Assembly (NCBI GenBank): GCA_051453625.1
Contig: JBOZIK010000001.1
Location: 268,506,851 to 268,570,850, forward strand
Direction of reading: 5' to 3'
DNA: 64,000 nt
Origin: Welwitschia mirabilis
Lineage: Eukaryota > Gnetophyta > Gnetopsida > Welwitschiales
This document shows positions 45,962 to 57,359 of the stretch, piece after piece. A model generated the notes under the pieces. The model had not been told where the DNA came from. It did not search any database and saw only the letters and a program-made list of their open reading frames with translations. Position 1 is the first letter of the stretch. Each line of letters starts with the position of its first letter. The position numbers and the translations under genes were made by a program.

Positions 45962-47679
45962 ATGGTTAACATAAAAAAAAGATATCAGAAAGAAAGGTTG
46001 CTAATAGAGAAGAACATTAAAGAAGGACTAGTATATATTAAAAATGAGTTGGAAAATCAACCTCTAGGTGCATTGAACCCTCCTTTTGAATTTATTTTTG
46101 CAGAATTAGATTTCTTTAATGAAAACCCTGTAGAAGGAGAAAACTAGCTTACAATGTCAAGTGCCTCTCGTAAGTAAAAATAAGTTGTAGGATATTCCAC
46201 CCCTAATACAAACCTTATCCTTAGAGAATTATTAGCCAATAAGAAAAGATAAATTCAAACATTTTTTGACCTACTCTCAGGAGATAACGTTGAACTTAAA
46301 AATCTAAATGTCTATCCAACTTTTAATGAAGAAAATGATGAGGATCCCCTTCAACACATGGTAGACATTGAACAACTAATCCTTATATTGGGGAATGGGA
46401 AGAAAAAGAAATAGTGAAAAAACATACATGGTAATCTTTCCCATGACATTAAGAGGTAAAGCAAACTTTTAGCTAAAACTATTCCCCACAAAAGCTTAAA
46501 AACTTGGGATTAAGCTTGGGAAACCTTTGTAAAAAGATTTATGAGTGAAAAAACTATAAGGAAAAAAAAGAGGTAATAAACTTTCAATAAAAACCAAATG
46601 AAGACTATGCCTCCACATATGAGCATTTCTTTGTAGCGTACCATTCTAATCTAGTAGATGCTTTTTCATTAACAAAACTAATAGACTACTTTTATAGTGA
46701 GCTAACTCCACAACCGAAACAACTTATAGATTTTTCTTATAGAGTAAACCTCATATACCTTACATTAGATGATCCCTGGACAAAATTACAAGAACTTGTG
46801 GATGTTAGTTAAACTTTGTTAACTCCTAAAGAAAATCCAACTATAGGCCAACTCGTCAAAGACTTAAAAAAGGTATAATCTTATCCTACAAATTCCATGA
46901 GAGATTTTACAACAACCTTGGAGAAGTATGCAGAAATGATCTTAAATGTCAAAACCATAACTGAAAGAAATGTTGTGCAAACTTGTTATTTATGTGAGGA
47001 TAATTATCATGTCACTAAAAACTATCCTCTTTTGTCAACATACAAAGAAAGAATTCATAAAGAAGTTGTACTTTTAACCAACCATCTCAAAACTTCAGAA
47101 ATCAAAATCAAGTACAACCTAGGTTAAACACTTATTTCCAAAACAATTCTCAACTATTTAGAAACTGATTTAAAAACTTAAACCCTCAAGCAGGACCATC
47201 AAACTTTCAATATCTAAATGATTAACTCATAAATCTTACAGATAACCCTAGAACAACAAATGCCAACATAGAAAACATGATAAACATATTTCAACAAATA
47301 ATATTGGCAAATCAAATACCTCAAGGAAATTTAGCAATACAACTATTACCAAACCCACATGAACTAAGAAAATATTGTAAGCTTGTGACAAGAAGTGGAT
47401 AAGAAATAAACCCTCCTCTAAATGAACCTTTCACCTCCCAAAATGATTTTAGAAATAATAAATAATAAGATGAAGAGGACATTAAAATATTAGAAAACTA
47501 CAATTTCCCTTCTCTTGGAAAAAAGAAAAAGAAAAATACTTCTTAACAAACCATTTGTTGGCTTGATAGGCTTAATAATAATTCAACATTTGATGAACAT
47601 CTTAAAGCCTTGATGAAAATGTGAGCATAAACTTACCCTTTTTGAAACTTTTACAACAAAATATCAGGTACTCAAAACT
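45962..47679 (+). pseudogene. gag remnant, element B
   Basis: The first 62 codons from MVNIKKRYQ are open and end ENPVEGEN before a TAG; the same frame continues as MSSASRK, then TAA, then RELLANKKR, DLLSGDNVEL and YPTFNEENDEDPLQHM. Later blocks are PHKSLKTWD, AWETFVKRF and CYLCEDNYH (near 46983, cysteines kept). It is better preserved than in A. The TAA after SRK is shared with A. Other stops fit CAA-to-TAA or CAG-to-TAG changes. Function as for A: particle-forming Gag. Confidence 0.7.
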
Positions 47680-47779
47680 NNNNNNNNNNNNNNNNNNNNN
47701 NNNNNNNNNNNNNNNNNNNNNNNNNNNNNNNNNNNNNNNNNNNNNNNNNNNNNNNNNNNNNNNNNNNNNNNNNNNNNNN

Positions 47780-48520
47780 TGCCAAATCCCTAACTGAAAG
47801 AAATGTTATGCAAACTTATGATTTATGTGAGGATAATTATCATGTCACCAAAAATAGCCTTTTTTTCCAACATACAAAGAAATAATTCATGAAGAAGTTT
47901 GTGCTTTTAACATCTCAAAACTTTAGAAGTCAAAATCAAGAACAACCTAGATTAAACACTCATTTTTAAAATATATCTCAACCTTTTAGAAATCGATTTG
48001 AAAACTTAAACTCTCAATTAGGATTATCAAACTTTTAATATCCAAATAATCAACTCATAAACTTTACAGAGGAACATAAAAAAACAAATGTTAACATGGA
48101 AATCATGGAAAAAATCTTTAACAAATAATGTTATGAAACTAAAGACCTCAAGAAACATTAGCTACACAACCTTTGCCAAACCTAAATAAACTAAGAAAAG
48201 ATTATAAGATTATAACAAGAAGTGGACAAGAAACAAACCCACCTCCAAATGAACTTTCCACCTCCCAAAATGATTTTAGAAATGATGAATAAGAAAAGGA
48301 ATAGGATATTAAAATATTAATATATTATAGCTTCCCTTCTTTTGGAAAAAATAAAAAGAAAAATCTTTCTCAACAAATCACCCTTTGGCTTGATAGGCTT
48401 AATAACAATTCAACTTTCAACAAACATTTAAAAGCCTTGATGAAAAACATAAACATAAACTTACCATTTTAAAAAATTTTGCAACAAAATTCGAGGTACT
48501 CAAAACTTGGGACAGACTTA
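47780..48520 (+). repeat. Second copy of gag 3' segment in element B
   Basis: Repeats 46945-47679 in the same orientation after a 100-base gap, with clear divergence. It ends in a 10-base gap (48521-48530) after which protease begins. Either a real internal duplication or two family copies joined by the assembler. Confidence 0.55.
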
Positions 48521-48586
48521 NNNNNNNNNNTAAGAATAAAATAAAAATTATTCATCCCCAGTAAAGTCTTTTTAGTACAATCCTTT

Positions 48587-49050
48587 ATGAATTTAGTGTT
48601 ACAAAAATCACCCAAATTTAAAGATTTAGGAGTACCTACAGTGAATGTTACTTTAGAGGGAAATAAAAAGATTAGAAAATCCTTGATAGATATTAGAGCA
48701 AGTGTTAACATTATGCCACTTTACATTTATAAGAGAATTTGTTTAGAGGATAGAATAAAGCCTACTCTAGTTGTCTTAGAATTAGTAAACACTTCAGTTA
48801 AGAAACTGTTAGGTGTCATTGAAGATTTGATAATTCAAATTGAAAAGGCTTGCTATTCAATAGATGTGATTATCATAGAAGTTAAGCATAACAAAGGATA
48901 CCCTTTACTTTTAGGAAGATCCTTTTACGCAATAGCCCACTGCATCATTGACACATGAGCAGGAACAATGAAATGTTATTTTGAAAATAGAACATTTATA
49001 ATTAGAGTCTTTGATACAGTTGAGAAAGATTTGGGTAATGAGATAAACAT
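48587..49050 (+). pseudogene. Aspartic protease remnant, element B
   Basis: A 123-codon open stretch (48587-48955) with KSLIDIRASVNIMPLYIYKR, LVVLELVNTSVKKLLGVIED, YSIDVIIIEV and GYPLLLGRSF, a nearly complete Athila-type retropepsin. The active-site triplet is D-I-R at 48689-48697, not D-x-G. The first stop is TGA at 48956, in IIDT-stop-AG; A keeps Arg there. It is the best preserved coding segment in the window. Confidence 0.75.
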
Positions 49051-49435
49051 TAAAGATAACATTAAACCAACCTTATTCCTATAAGATCACTCACTTGAAA
49101 AAAGAGAGATGAAATCACATGAGCCCATACTTTATGATGACCAACTTGAGATTGAAGAAACCATTGATATCTCCAACTTCGGGAGTGAAAAAGAATCTTT
49201 AGTGTATAAGGAAGTCCAACGTTTTAATTCACACCTTAAAGGAGATTATCAATTAGATGAACAAATTAAAAATCATAATTTTAGTTTGAATTTGAATCTT
49301 TGTAATGGACTTGGATTTGAAGATAATTTTCTTTGTAATGTTCAAAGTAAAACTCTTACATTCAATGAAAATCTTTTATTCGAGTTATCATTACTTTCCC
49401 CTTTAACTTCCAAAATTTATGCTTTAATATGATCT
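49051..49435 (+). pseudogene. C-terminal extension after protease, element B
   Basis: The open frame 49109-49432 contains EPILYDDQLEIEETIDIS, LKGDYQLDEQ, NLNLCNGLGFEDNF, SKTLTFNENLLFEL and SPLTSKIYALI, then TGA. It aligns with 3771-4140 of A, so it was part of the polyprotein. There is no domain I recognise. It ends where Athila elements normally begin RT. Confidence 0.55.
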
Positions 49436-51527
49436 CATAGAGTATTATCCATTACCCCTCTCTTCACCCTATTGATTTTACTAGAAAATAATTGTACACC
49501 TTTCATATTTTATTAATTGATAAATTTCTAGTTTGGACCTTATTTCTCTGATAATCTTGACACCAAAACAAATACTTAATTTTTCCTTCTTTTTTAATTT
49601 TTAATAAAAGTATCATTTAGATTTAGGAATTGAATAAAAATTTGCTTACCTTGGTATTTTCTTTCCAGTTTTATATTTTGATAGTATCTATTTTTATTTT
49701 TTCACTTTTAGTTTTTGTCTCTATTTACAGTTTCTATCTTCTATTTCTGCAATAATAATCTATCGTCTCTTCTGTCATCCCCATGATAGATAGGACGATA
49801 GTCAGTTCTGATAGTTTTTCAGCTTTTTAATAAATTTTTTATGTTTTTTTGATAATTTTCTATTTTTCTTTCCTGTTCCTGTCGTCCTCTCTATCGTCTA
49901 GACAATGAGGAGGATGATAATCATTAAATAAATCATTTTGGTTTTCTATTATTTTGAGAAAATACATTTTTTGGCTCTGTTGAGACTCCTAACTTAACTG
50001 CTTGAAAATTTCAGGAATTAAATAGGAAAAATTTGGAATTACATGAGCAAAACCATCTGAATTTTCTCTTAACTTTTTTCTTTAGAGGTTATTATGGCAT
50101 TACTTAATCATTTTTCAAACTTGACTTATGTATTTATCACCATGACTAGTCTTTTGACTTGAGCATTTTAGTGGTAAGATTGGATTCATCTAATATTAGG
50201 ACACTCACATGTCCATGAACTTCAATTTGAAGGAAGATGCTTATTTTTCTCAATGGTGAAAGGATCTTAGATTATTTAAGAGTGTTCTTTTCTATCTTTA
50301 TCTTTCAACTTTCACCTTTATCTTTTGGAATGTTTGGTCATGTGAAATGTGTCTTTTAAGTTTTCCAATAAAAAAAAAAGGTGCAATAAGACCATGATGT
50401 TTTATTTATCATATTTTAAAACATGGTTACCATGGTATCCTACCCCAAGTACACTGGGGCAAATATTTCCAAAAGAAGCCTTTAGTAGTGTAATATGATA
50501 ACTATGGGAACTCCACTGGGAGGCCAGTTGGTCATACTTCATCGTTTCTTCCTCCTCTGATGGTGGTTGCACTCCCCTCATAAATAATAAAGTTGTAATA
50601 AAAACTTTGAGGCTATGGGATTAGTGATATTCTTGGTATTATCAGAAACATTACTTATTTCCTAGACTCTTAGTCTATTTTACATGCATATTTTATTTCT
50701 TGAGATTTGGATGTTTGTTTTTAGATCACCGGTAGATAAGTTTATTTTTGAAAAATTATTTAGTTTGATCATTCATTTTATCTTTAGCATTGTCATAACT
50801 GCTACCTTATCAAATGGAATTTTTCATACATCAAGTCACGCATTTTCACATCAAGTAATGTTATGATTTCTTTTATAAGAGTCTGCTAGATTAAAATATC
50901 AGATAGTTAGCTCTTTTTCACTTCTATTACCTTATGACCATTCCTTTTCTTTTATTTTGTGGTTTGGTTAGTTATTTTAAAGTTATTACCATATTATCTT
51001 AATTACCATATTTTTCTTATTTGGTTTTTACTAGAAGCAGATTTCTTGCTTAAGTTAAGTTTTCTTAATAAATTTTATTTTTGGTATTGTAAGCACTGCT
51101 CTTATTTATTTTTGTGATGAAACATTTTTATTTATTTATGAGAATATTTCATAGATTTATATTTTTCAAATTTAACATTACTTAGCTTTGCATTTCGTTT
51201 AAAAAGTTATCCTCTTTTATCTATCTTCTTAATCCCATTTATTTTCTTTTCTCCATTTTCCAATATGGGATGTATTGTTTTTTCTTTAGGAGGATAAAAA
51301 CCCATTGAAATGGCTCATTTCAAAAAGCTTTAACTTAATTCAGATATTTCATGAGAAAAAGTTTTCAAATTTTTTATACACATTATCCATTACTTATTAT
51401 TTATCTATGTGATGTGTTTTGTGAGGTTGTTTTATAATTTTTAGATTTACCTTTTGAAAAATAAATTAACTTGAAATTATAATTTTTCATTATTCTTATT
51501 AGGTACTAGCAAAGGCTAAGTGAGAGG
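49436..51527 (+). other. 3' noncoding region of element B
   Basis: Two motif units (49750-49806 and 49879-49925), then the block 50415-50670 conserved with A, which includes CCCCAAGTACACTGGGG, a perfect 5-bp-stem hairpin (50442-50458) decayed in A. No coding signal. Confidence 0.5.
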
Positions 51528-51862
51528 CTATGTTGCATTTCCAGTTTGTGGTTATTTGATGGAGTTTTATGAGTTGTTTTGCAGAACATTTATATAGGTT
51601 TAAGTGTAATTCTAAGGATTTTGGAGAAATTATAAAAGATCTTGGAAATGTGCAATTTTTATCCAGGTTTGATGTATTTAAGCCACATTCGAATGCATAG
51701 AATCTTTGAAGGATTATTACTGATAAAAATACTGAGTTTCTTCTTAAAAATAAGATTAAGAAGACCATCGTTTCTATTGTCATACCCATGATAATCAAGA
51801 CGATGACACTGTTGGTTGCTAACATGGATTCATAAATTACTACTAAGTTATACTATTGAGTC
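51528..51862 (+). repeat. Partial LTR start, duplicate copy in element B
   Basis: LTR beginning TGTTGCATTTCC, preceded by purine tract GTGAGAGGCTA, cut by a 100-base gap. It is followed after the gap by sequence that repeats 50914 onward. Probably a second family member or a misjoin. Confidence 0.6.
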
Positions 51863-52597
51863 NNNNNNNNNNNNNNNNNNNNNNNNNNNNNNNNNNNNNN
51901 NNNNNNNNNNNNNNNNNNNNNNNNNNNNNNNNNNNNNNNNNNNNNNNNNNNNNNNNNNNNNNGGCTATCTTTCACTTTTATTACCTTATGTCCATTCTTT
52001 TTATTTTCTTTTGTGGTTTGGTTAGTTATTTCAAAGTCATTACTATATTTTCTTAATCATCATGCTTTTCTTATTTGGTTTTCAAAAGAAGCAGGTTTCT
52101 TGCTTAGTTGAGATTTTAATAAATTTTATTTTTAGTGTTGTAAGCGCTACGCTTACTCATTTTTTACGACGAAACATTTTTATTATCCACTATTTTTCTT
52201 TACTTATTAGAATATTTCATAGATCTATATTTTTCAAATCTGACATTACTCAGCATTGCACGTTATTTTAGAAAGTTATTCTCTTTCACCTATCTTCTCA
52301 CTTCCATCTACTTTATTTGCTTTATTTTCCAATATAGGACATATTACTTTTTCTTTAGGGGAAGCAAAGACCCTTTTTCATGTCTTTTTTTCAAAAATTT
52401 TTAATTTAATTTAGATCTTTCATGAGATAACATTTTTCAAAATTTTCATATACATTATGCATTACCTGTTATTTATCTATGTGATGTGTTTTAGAAGTTT
52501 GTTTTATAATTCCATATTTATCTTTTGAAAACCAAATTGGCTCGCAATTATGAATTTTTACCTAGTTTTTGTCAGGGACTCACAAAGGCTAAGTTGG

Positions 52598-54050
52598 AAA
52601 CTATGTTGTGCTGCTAATTTGTGGTTATTTGATAGGGCTTTATGAGTTGTTTTATAGGACTTTTACAAAGGTTTAGGTGTAATTCTAAAGATTTTGGAGA
52701 TTGAAATCTTGGAAATATGCATTTCTTATCCAGATTTGATGTGTTAAAGGCACATTCTGATATACAAAGCTTTGGAGAAAGATTATTAATAAAAATACTA
52801 AGTTTCTTTGTAAAAATATGTTTAAGAAGACTGTTGTCCCTTTTATCGTCCTCATGAAAGGCATGATGACGACACTATTGATTACTGACATGGACTACCA
52901 AATCATTGCTGAGTCATCATTCTGAGTCATCTTTTGTAATGAGATATCATCTCCCTTATTATCCAGATAATAGCCAAGACGACACTAGTACATAACTGAC
53001 TCTGATAGTGATCTTTAACTATTTCATCCATTTTATTTATATAAATGAGTGCACTTAGCCGCATCTTCTGTTTGTCTTTTTATGCTATATTTTCTTATAA
53101 ATAAGTCCTCCTTCGATTCTCTGCCTCATCTTCATTGCACTAGAAATTTTCATGACATGAGATTGAAGGGTGGAAGATCTATCTCAAGTATTACAGAAAG
53201 ACATTCCTTTGGTGAAGGATTGTGTATCCTCCATTGAAACTTGGCTATTTTGTAATTCAGATGTTGTTACTCTTCTTAATATAAAAACCTTGTTTTGTTT
53301 TCATATTTGCATGTTAGATTCTCAGATTACCCTTNNNNNNNNNNNNNNNNNNNNNNNNNNNNNNNNNNNNNNNNNNNNNNNNNNNNNNNNNNNNNNNNNN
53401 NNNNNNNNNNNNNNNNNNNNNNNNNNNNNNNNNNNNNNNNNNNNNNNNNNNNNNNNNNNNNNNNNNNNNNNNNNNNNNNNNNNNNNNNNNNNNNNNNNNN
53501 NNNNNNNNNNNNNNNNNNNNNNNNNNNNNNNNNNNNNNNNNNNNNNNNNNNNNNNNNNNNNNNNNNNNNNNNNNNNNNNNNNNNNNNNNNNNNNNNNNNN
53601 NNNNNNNNNNNNNNNNNNNNNNNNNNNNNNNNNNNNNNNNNNNNNNNNNNNNNNNNNNNNNNNNNNNNNNNNNNNNNNNNNNNNNNNNNNNNNNNNNNNN
53701 NNNNNNNNNNNNNNNNNNNNNNNNNNNNNNNNNNNNNNNNNNNNNNNNNNNNNNNNNNNNNNNNNNNNNNNNNNNNNNNNNNNNNNNNNNNNNNNNNNNN
53801 NNNNNNNNNNNNNNNNNNNNNNNNNNNNNNNNNNNNNNNNNNNNNNNNNNNNNNNNNTTATTCCTAGTTCCTATTATTCTATTGCAAAGCAATATGAATC
53901 TCATCTCATAGTCTTTAATGTGAATACAACATTTTAGTTCTACTCCCATTCATACTAGTATGTTGTATTATATAAGATATTTATTTATTTATTCTATAAA
54001 TGATAAAATCCTTTTGAACTTAAGCACTTACAAAAATACACATTGCAATA
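52598..54050 (+). repeat. Right LTR of element B (with 523-base gap)
   Basis: Starts TGTTGTGCTGC, with TATAAATA at 53097-53104, and ends CATTGCAATA. Best partner of the left LTR. Two TGAGTCAT-like bZIP sites near 52910-52935. Gap 53335-53857. Confidence 0.75.
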
Positions 54051-54544
54051 ATGGTACCCCACTACAGGTAAAAAATTATAAGTGAAAATCAAATGAAGAA
54101 AATTATAGTTAGGTGNNNNNNNNNNNNNNNNNNNNNNNNNNNNNNNNNNNNNNNNNNNNNNNNNNNNNNNNNNNNNNNNNNNNNNNNNNNNNNNNNNNNN
54201 NNNNNNNNNNNNNNNAAAAATACACATTGCAATAATGGTACCCCACTAAAGGTAAAAAATTATAAGTGAAAATCAAATGAAGAAAATTATATTTAGGTGT
54301 TAACAAAGAAGTGGAGATGTATGTTTCCAAGAGTGAATCTTAGCATAATTCTCCCTGATTACTATAGGCTGATCTTCCATTGTATCTCGAAGGGACCAAA
54401 ACTCTTCATAGTCACCTCTAGAAAGATCAGCTAGATTAGAGATTAGATTTGCAGTAACTCTTAGACACTTCCCCAAAATAAGCGTTTCAAGGATTCTTGA
54501 ATCACGATCATAAGATGCATTGCAATAAAACATGCAAGTAAGAA
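54051..54544 (-). pseudogene. Plant transposon-protein gene of F, copy 1, middle part
   Basis: Continues the gene broken at 44365, aligning with 55632-55940. Positions 54032-54115 are repeated almost exactly at 54216-54299 across a 100-base gap, which is best read as unmerged contig ends. The N-terminal part is in the gap 54545-54644. Confidence 0.6.
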
Positions 54545-54644
54545 NNNNNNNNNNNNNNNNNNNNNNNNNNNNNNNNNNNNNNNNNNNNNNNNNNNNNNNN
54601 NNNNNNNNNNNNNNNNNNNNNNNNNNNNNNNNNNNNNNNNNNNN

Positions 54645-55113
54645 ATTGGACATCAACATTTGAATTTATGAAATAATAATTTAAAACTTTAATATTCATT
54701 ATTTAAAAAAAATATTAAGCTCATATGATTTACACAAACACAAAAGGATTTGAGATACTAATTGAGAATAATTTAGAACATAGAACTAAGTGCATGTTGA
54801 TTTTATTAAACATATGCAAACATTAGAAAATAAAAGTTCTCATCAAGAGCATGCTACATCTGAAAGCATAAGTAAACAAAGAATAACAAACAGCTAATTC
54901 TACCCCTTTTAACATTAATGGCAAAGAAGAGAACAAAAATACACATAAGCACAAATATAATCAAGGTTCTAATCAGATTCCTTCTCCTCCTCCTCTTCTT
55001 CCTCTTTAAAGTCTTCTTCTGAATCTTTTTCATCTCCTTCATCTCCTCCCATGTGTGCTAGGCTGGTAGCCTCTGCTGAAGTGTTAACAATATCATACCC
55101 AGCTACTATAAGT
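54645..55113 (-). pseudogene. Plant transposon-protein gene, extra C-terminal copy
   Basis: Minus strand acidic tail with a long Glu run ending KESD and TAG near 54978, plus 3' flank, homologous to 43565-44000 and overlapping in content with 55124-55300 across a 10-base gap. It may be part of the same gene as the next entry, duplicated by the assembly. Confidence 0.5.
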
Positions 55114-55162
55114 NNNNNNNNNNGAGAACAAAAACACATAAGAAAAACATAATTTAAAGCTT

Positions 55163-56164
55163 CTAATAAAATTCCTCCTCCTCTTTTGAATCTTCTTCAT
55201 CTCCTCCTATGCATGCTGAGCTAGTGATTTCTATTGAAGTTTCAACAATGGCATAGCCAACTACTATGAGTGCTTCCTTCATGTGTCTGATATGAAAATC
55301 AATCCATCTAAGATATAAAAGAGTTTCATCAAGAGAGGCTTACTTTGGAGAGGGTGACTTTAAGGACTTCTTAAAAGGGATAAAGATGTTCATATAAGAT
55401 AAAGTTTCATGTCCAATGTATGTCCTAGGTTGGAGAGTCTTAAGTTTTGAATGGAAGATTACACGAAAATGATGATACAAATTTGTGATAAGCATAAAGT
55501 AGGGCAAGGCCCTAGTCCTATGATATTTCAACTGAGAGATCCTATTCTTTAGTATGATAGTAGGAGCATTAATAAAATGCTCTGTCCCTACTAGATACAT
55601 CAGATATGCTCTGTAGCTGGAGGCCTCATCATGGTACCTGACTAAAGGTAGAAAATTATAATTGAAAATCAAATAAAGAAAGTGGTACTTAGGTGTTAAT
55701 AAAGTGGAGATGGTATGTTTCGAAGAGTGAATCTTACTATAGGTCTCCCTAGTTACTGCAGGAATCTCAAAAAGGCCAAAACTCTTTATAGTCACCTCTA
55801 GGAAGATTAGTTAGATCAGAGATAAGATTTGCAATAACTATCAATCGCTTCCCCAAAATAAGGGTTTTAAGGGTTCCTGAATCACGATCATAAGATGCAT
55901 TGCAATAAAACATGCAAGTAAGAAATGGATAAGTAAAGCCAGAAACATCTAGAAAATAATTAAGATCTTAATTTCTTAGGAGCTGAATAACTTCCCTGAG
56001 CTCTCTAAGCTCTGAGGTTGCCACAGATCATGCTTAACAAATAGGCTTCTTTTTGAACTTCTCTAAAAACTTTTCAATGTCTTCCTTAAACATCTATGGT
56101 AGAAAAAGGCAGGATCTCTTGAAGAAGCTTTCTTAACTCTCTTCCTTGATGAGATTTCAGCCAT
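55163..56164 (-). pseudogene. Putative plant transposon protein (PF20167-like), copy 2
   Basis: Minus-strand gene starting MAEISSRKRVKKASSRD at 56164. It ends in an acidic tail EEDSKEEEEFY before TAG at 55163. The central conserved part contains YHFLYLIFNYNFLPL, EASSYRAYLMYL, HFINAPTIILKNRI and ALPYFMLITNLYHHF, matching the 'putative plant transposon protein' family, whose biochemical role is unknown to me. The C-terminal 151 codons are open (55795-55340); the N-terminal half is broken. It sits where copia integrase and RT should be. TATA box at 56306-56313. Confidence 0.65.
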
Positions 56165-56305
56165 TTCTAAGACTTTTATGGCAAGAAAAATGAAATAAAA
56201 ACACTAGATCTGAGAGCAAATCCTCTAGATCTGAAAGGGAAAACTCTATATCTGAGAGGTAGAGAAGGCTAGAACATAATGAAAATGATTTAGGGGACTC
56301 TTTTT

Positions 56306-56313
56306 TTTATAGA
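56306..56313 (-). promoter_or_regulatory. TATA box of plant transposon-protein gene
   Basis: Minus strand GTCTATAAAAAAAAG, about 145 bp upstream of the ATG. Upstream of it (56360-56520) lie TCGACC/TCGATC-type motifs like those in F's LTR, including CGACCGGTCGA at 56389-56399. Suggests an independent promoter. Confidence 0.45.
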
Positions 56314-56649
56314 CAAGATGAAATAGGATGATTTGAGAAATTGGATCCATCGACAATACTTTTGCATTATGATCCATCAGGTCTAGTCGACCGGTCGAAG
56401 TTCCAGTCGATTCCTTAAGACGCAGCTCTATAGTATTAAAAGGGGTTCATGTGACCTAGTCGATCAACCACATCAATCAGCCATAGGATGGCGATTTAAC
56501 CCTCAGTTCACTTTTTTAATCGATAAGTAAGTTACAGAAATAGAATGTTACTTCAGAGTTTTCCAAAAAAAGTTCAGTTTTATCAAAATTTAGGTTAACA
56601 TTTCTATTTTCAATGTTGTAGTTCATATACTTTAACTAATCATTCAAAC

Positions 56650-57359
56650 AAGCATATATTCTATAAATATTATTTACTCAATTTGTAGTAAGAATAACAA
56701 CCTTCGTTTTCACATCCACAATTTCACATTTCGATTTATCAAATATTATTTTGTAACCTTTGTCACATAATTGACTAATGCTCAACAAGTTATACTTTAA
56801 ACCATTCACATATAGCACATTATTAATTTTAGGTAACTTACCTTCTTTGATGCATTCTATACTTTCTATCTTGGTCTTTTCATTATTTCCAAAAATGACA
56901 TCTCCTCTATCAATACTTCTTAGGTGTTAAAAGTTTAATATTTCTCCCGTCATGTGTCTTAAGCATCTGTTGTCTAGGTACCAACTATTTGTACTTGATC
57001 CTGTGAGAGCTATCTGCGTTAGAAGACTTTTGAGATTATTAGCTCTTACCCACTTAGTCTTATTAGACTTATGTAGTATACTTCTTTTAGGAATGAATTT
57101 AAACGGTAGATAATTTATAGAATCTGAGAAAATCATTAACTTTCTAATATTTCAAAATAACTTTAAATGACCAATTTTATTATAAAAATTACATGAAACT
57201 TTAGAAGTATATTTACATTGCCTGTTTACCTCTTCTTGTAAATTTTGTGAAATAACCGATACCAGATTTATCTCTAATAAGTTTTTGTACTCTAAGCATA
57301 TGTTCTAACTTAAAAGAACCAATAGAAAATTTACTTACAAAGAAAAACATATCTTTTAC
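56650..57359 (-). pseudogene. copia protease and pre-integrase remnant, element F
   Basis: WYLDNRCLRHMTGE at 56983-56942 is the protease active site (WYLDSGCSRHMTGD); D-S-G is D-N-R at 56974-56966. Then come KINNVLYVNGLKYNLLSISQ and CDKGYKIIFD, intact protease C-terminal blocks, and the beginning of the pre-integrase segment (VNNIYRI). After that homology stops and non-pol sequence begins. The domain would mature the Gag polyprotein; the changed catalytic triplet and stops make it inactive. Confidence 0.75.

Larger units (their letters stand above)
44366..54050 (+). mobile_element. Element B: second gag-protease-only Athila-like element
   Basis: Same family as A. Left LTR from 44366, gag about 45962, protease 48587, C-terminal extension to 49432, 3' noncoding, right LTR 52595-54050. 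ATGG flanks both ends (44362-44365 and 54051-54054), and the uninterrupted copy at 55626-55640 shows the empty site. The middle is suspect: the gag segment 46940-47679 is repeated after a gap at 47780-48520, and 50914-51862 is repeated at 51963-52925, with divergence higher than expected for haplotypes. Part of another copy may have been joined in. No RT or integrase in any frame. Confidence 0.75.
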
